DNA from: Aphrophora alni
Lineage: Eukaryota > Arthropoda > Insecta > Hemiptera > Aphrophoridae
Assembly: GCA_963513935.1 (NCBI GenBank)
Contig: OY740769.1
Span: forward strand, 104,387,762-104,451,761
Direction of reading: 5' to 3'
DNA: 64,000 nucleotides
The notes beneath the pieces were generated by a model. That model had not been told where the DNA came from. It did not search any database and was given only the letters and a program-made list of their open reading frames with translations. Within the stretch, counting starts at the first letter, position 1, and each line of letters starts with the position of its first letter. The position numbers and the translations under genes are program-made. This document shows positions 61,507-64,000 of this stretch, in pieces.

Positions 61507-61933
61507 CAGTGGCGGCGATAAGAACCCGCGGGCCCCCCAGCAAGTTTGTTCATCGGGTCCCCCCTCTCCCAATAATCTTTTCCCGGATGGTTATCTTATC
61601 ACCCGCCGGCGCTGGTGAGTCACCACGATGCGCGAATTAGCGATAGCTGCATTACTTATCGGCCAACGGTAAACAATACACATACTTTGTATCATGACAT
61701 TAAATAATAAATACTGCTCTCTAAAAAATAATGGTTATTGCCGTTTTGGATGCACGATGCACAATCTTGTCTGAAGATATTTTACCTTATTTTAGTAATT
61801 TCTTGACGATACTCATAAAAATATTGTTATCATAGGGGGGCCCGTGTGGCAAGGCTCGTCGCGGGTCCGGGTCCCGGTAAAATTTCCCGAAAAATCCCGG
61901 TCCAGGCTCGCAGGCCCGCTATCGCCGCCATTG
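61507..61933. mobile_element. hAT-type MITE, GC-rich (427 bp)
   Basis: The termini CAGTGGCGGCGATA and, on the other strand, CAATGGCGGCGATA form 14-bp inverted repeats with one mismatch. A perfect 8-bp target duplication ACTTGCCA flanks it (61499-61506 and 61934-61941). Both the CAGTGGCG-type end and the 8-bp duplication are typical of hAT transposons. The interior has no transposase, and its G+C-rich ends contrast sharply with the surrounding A+T-rich DNA. It interrupts the gypsy relic. Confidence 0.9.
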
Positions 61934-64000
61934 ACTTGCCAATGTATTACAGTATTCTAATTCTGTATTATAATCATTTCAATTTCTAATTTGTAATAAC
62001 TCTTGCCAAAATCTAGGGGTCTACATCTAATTGAAGTTCATTGGGTGTGAGCTCTGTCGTTTTATGGGGTATTTCATTCAAACAGTCTATTTATTACCCC
62101 TATAAATTTAGTTTAATTTTTATGATTCTTAATACAATAAGTCCTTAGGCATCTATCTATTTCCTTGTTAACTCTCTCTACCATGTTGGTGTTCGGTCTT
62201 CGAATAAGTGAAAATACTGGCTTTATATTAGATTACTTTAAAAATCAAATCCATTTTAAAATATGGAATTGGGTTCAATGGTCGTCTGCAGTCTCTCTAT
62301 TATTCCATATTTTTCTAGATATAGGCGTAAACATTTCATTGTATTATTAGTTGTTGCACTCTTAATGGATATGTTTGAACAAATTTAGTAAATACTGTAT
62401 GGCCATAATTACTAAAATATACTTCATTCAACCTGACTTCAAAATAGTTCACAAAAGTCTACACATATCTCTAGGTCCTTGAACTCTTACACTCTTCATT
62501 CTTCCATAATTAATTTTAAAAATTATTTTTGACATTTTTCTGAAAAAGATTTCTTGGAATATAGTTAAACATTTCTTGGGCCCAAAATGCAAATAATATT
62601 CATCAAGATATTATCAGTTTCTTAATTAAATTATTTGGTATTATTACCTTCTACACATTGTTACATTTTTTTAAAAGTACACCTTCTCGGAACTTAAAGG
62701 TATTTTCCATATAGTTAATTTTTTTTTAAATACTCCCCAAATTTTTATCCTGTTCTTAATTTGTCCTAATCGCTTGAATAAAATTTTTTGTTCATTATTC
62801 TTCTTAAATTTGTTATTATTATTCCTGGTTCCAAGTTCTATACTATTACTTTTCTTTTCTTGGATTCCTGCTCAACATGTCACCAAACAATGTTTTCAGT
62901 CCCTTTACAATGTGTTATGGTGAAATCATATTCCTTGTTGTATTTCTTTTCTCCAATATATCTCTACAAATCTTACATTAAATTCTACAAGTTATTTATT
63001 TCTTCCCTAATAATCTGCCACCATCTTTTCCTAACCTAACCTAACTCTAACTCTCCCCTTCCTTCTCTACTCCTCCTGTGTCTCTTGTTATTTCCAAATA
63101 GCTTTTTAAACTCTTTAATAAACTCTATAGGATTTGTTGATTTTTCATTAAATTTTGGGTATCATTTAGTTATTAGTATTCTCACAAGTTACATAAGTCA
63201 TCTGTGGTTCTCCACTTCCCTCATTACTCTTATTGCTCTCCTCATTATTCTCAATATTTTCTTACGTATTAATTATTTTCTGACCTAAATTTGAAATTTC
63301 TTCTTCTGTTTCAATTTAAATGTTACTACATTTCTCTTCTAACTCTCTCTAATTTTTCTCCAAAATATTTCTTAAAACCATTATAACTCACTTGCATTTG
63401 ACTCTGCCTTTCCTCCTTATTTTTTTCAACTTATTCAATGTACTATAAATTTTCTCTCCACATCCTTCTGTCCTTGCATTCTCTTTTCCAAACGTTTGAG
63501 TTTTTGGTCGGTCTCTTTATTATTTTATTTATAACTTCCTATATATTTTCTTCCAAATATCTAAGGTTCTGTTTATTTTCCATCTAATATTTTCCTCTAA
63601 CCGTTTATTTCCTTCCAAATTTTCTAATTTTTATTTCTTCCATCAAATTTTTCAAATATTCTAAGTAATACTTTCATATCTATTGCTTCTTTAGTTGTTT
63701 CTATCATTTCCTCTCTTCCATCCTCTGCTATTTCTACTCAATCTGTTTTCCTATTTCCTCCAGATTACCCTCTTTATCACAGCCACATATTAGTTCCAAA
63801 TCTATTTCATTGTTCTTATCGTGCTCATCTTTTACCATTATTTTTCTATCTAATTCATTCTCCTCTTTTTTCCCATGATCACATATTCCCACGAAAACTC
63901 CCTTCTGTATTGCTTTAACTTCTTTAGAGCTAACTTTCTTCTTATTTTTTATCTTCCATCATATATACACAAATAATGGCAAATGCCCGATTAAACGATT

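Larger units (their letters stand above)
61200..64000 (-). mobile_element. Gypsy-type retrotransposon relic, cut by the window end
   Basis: On the minus strand, integrase text is readable: a core block near 62450-62340 (LVIMAIQY, then KFVQTYPLR after a shift); NMVERVNKEIDRCLRTYC with KNHKNWTKFIGVI at about 62190-62080; TELTPNELQLD near 62060; and the post-integrase block AKIFNIYSGPYIIRKTKIGK at about 61425-61365. Further upstream (63960-63750) an open, highly charged frame (KKVSSKEVKAIQKGVFVGIC...) may be gag-like or leader sequence, but I do not recognise it. The plus strand is strongly pyrimidine-rich from 62800 on. Stops and frameshifts are common. A (TA)n run and a hAT MITE are inserted. 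No LTR was identified. Confidence 0.75.

Overview
The window is eukaryotic and almost certainly from an insect genome. It is about 70% A+T, has no operon structure, and consists of intron-less C2H2 zinc-finger reading frames spread through repeat-rich, gene-poor DNA. The copia, gypsy, jockey/CR1-like LINE, DD41D mariner, pogo and hAT relics and the atypical finger linkers fit an insect. A hemipteran is my guess, but the sequence alone does not prove the order.

The main content is a one-directional (+ strand) tandem cluster of one C2H2 zinc-finger family. Four closely related open copies have their ATG at 4060, 26507, 35604 and 49274 (351-362 aa, nine fingers, the last of C2HC type). A fifth, more diverged copy lies at 56447-57613 with ten fingers. 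Three copies are dead or dying (31813-32454, 44103-47623, 54779-55603), and two patches of zinc-finger-like debris lie near 33110-33470 and 52080-52480. The repeated unit carries a few hundred bases of shared 5' flank and some 3' flank, so whole segments were duplicated. All copies share an unnamed ~90-residue N-terminal region and no recognisable ZAD, BTB or KRAB domain. In every intact copy the reading frame begins directly after a TTTGTTYAAG tract that looks like a 3' splice site. In the fifth copy the ATG has become ATT and an in-frame stop lies just upstream, which suggests that translation, or at least the transcript, begins in an unseen upstream exon.

Between the genes lie mobile elements. 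In order: a CR1/jockey-like LINE relic (290-2870, -); a 729-bp TIR element (8769-9497); a young non-autonomous LTR element with apparently identical 2073-bp LTRs (9858-16113, -); a jockey-clade LINE (16340-18930, -); a broken copia element (19500-22740, +); a LINE 3' end (24300-25040, +); a pogo-like MITE (25447-25672); palindromic elements at 25898-26302, 33690-34290 and 44480-45102; a defective DD41D mariner (45255-46610) abutting a pogo derivative (46613-47309); a mariner deletion derivative (52987-53588); and a gypsy integrase relic (61200 to the window end, -) that carries a GC-rich hAT MITE (61507-61933). Two long (GA)n and seven (TA)n arrays are present. A candidate two-exon gene of unknown function may lie at 39791-41322.

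The picture is birth-and-death evolution of a lineage-specific zinc-finger family inside a transposon-dense locus. A role against transposons, by analogy with other fast-evolving zinc-finger clusters, is an inference and not something the sequence shows. I saw no tRNA, rRNA or CRISPR array.
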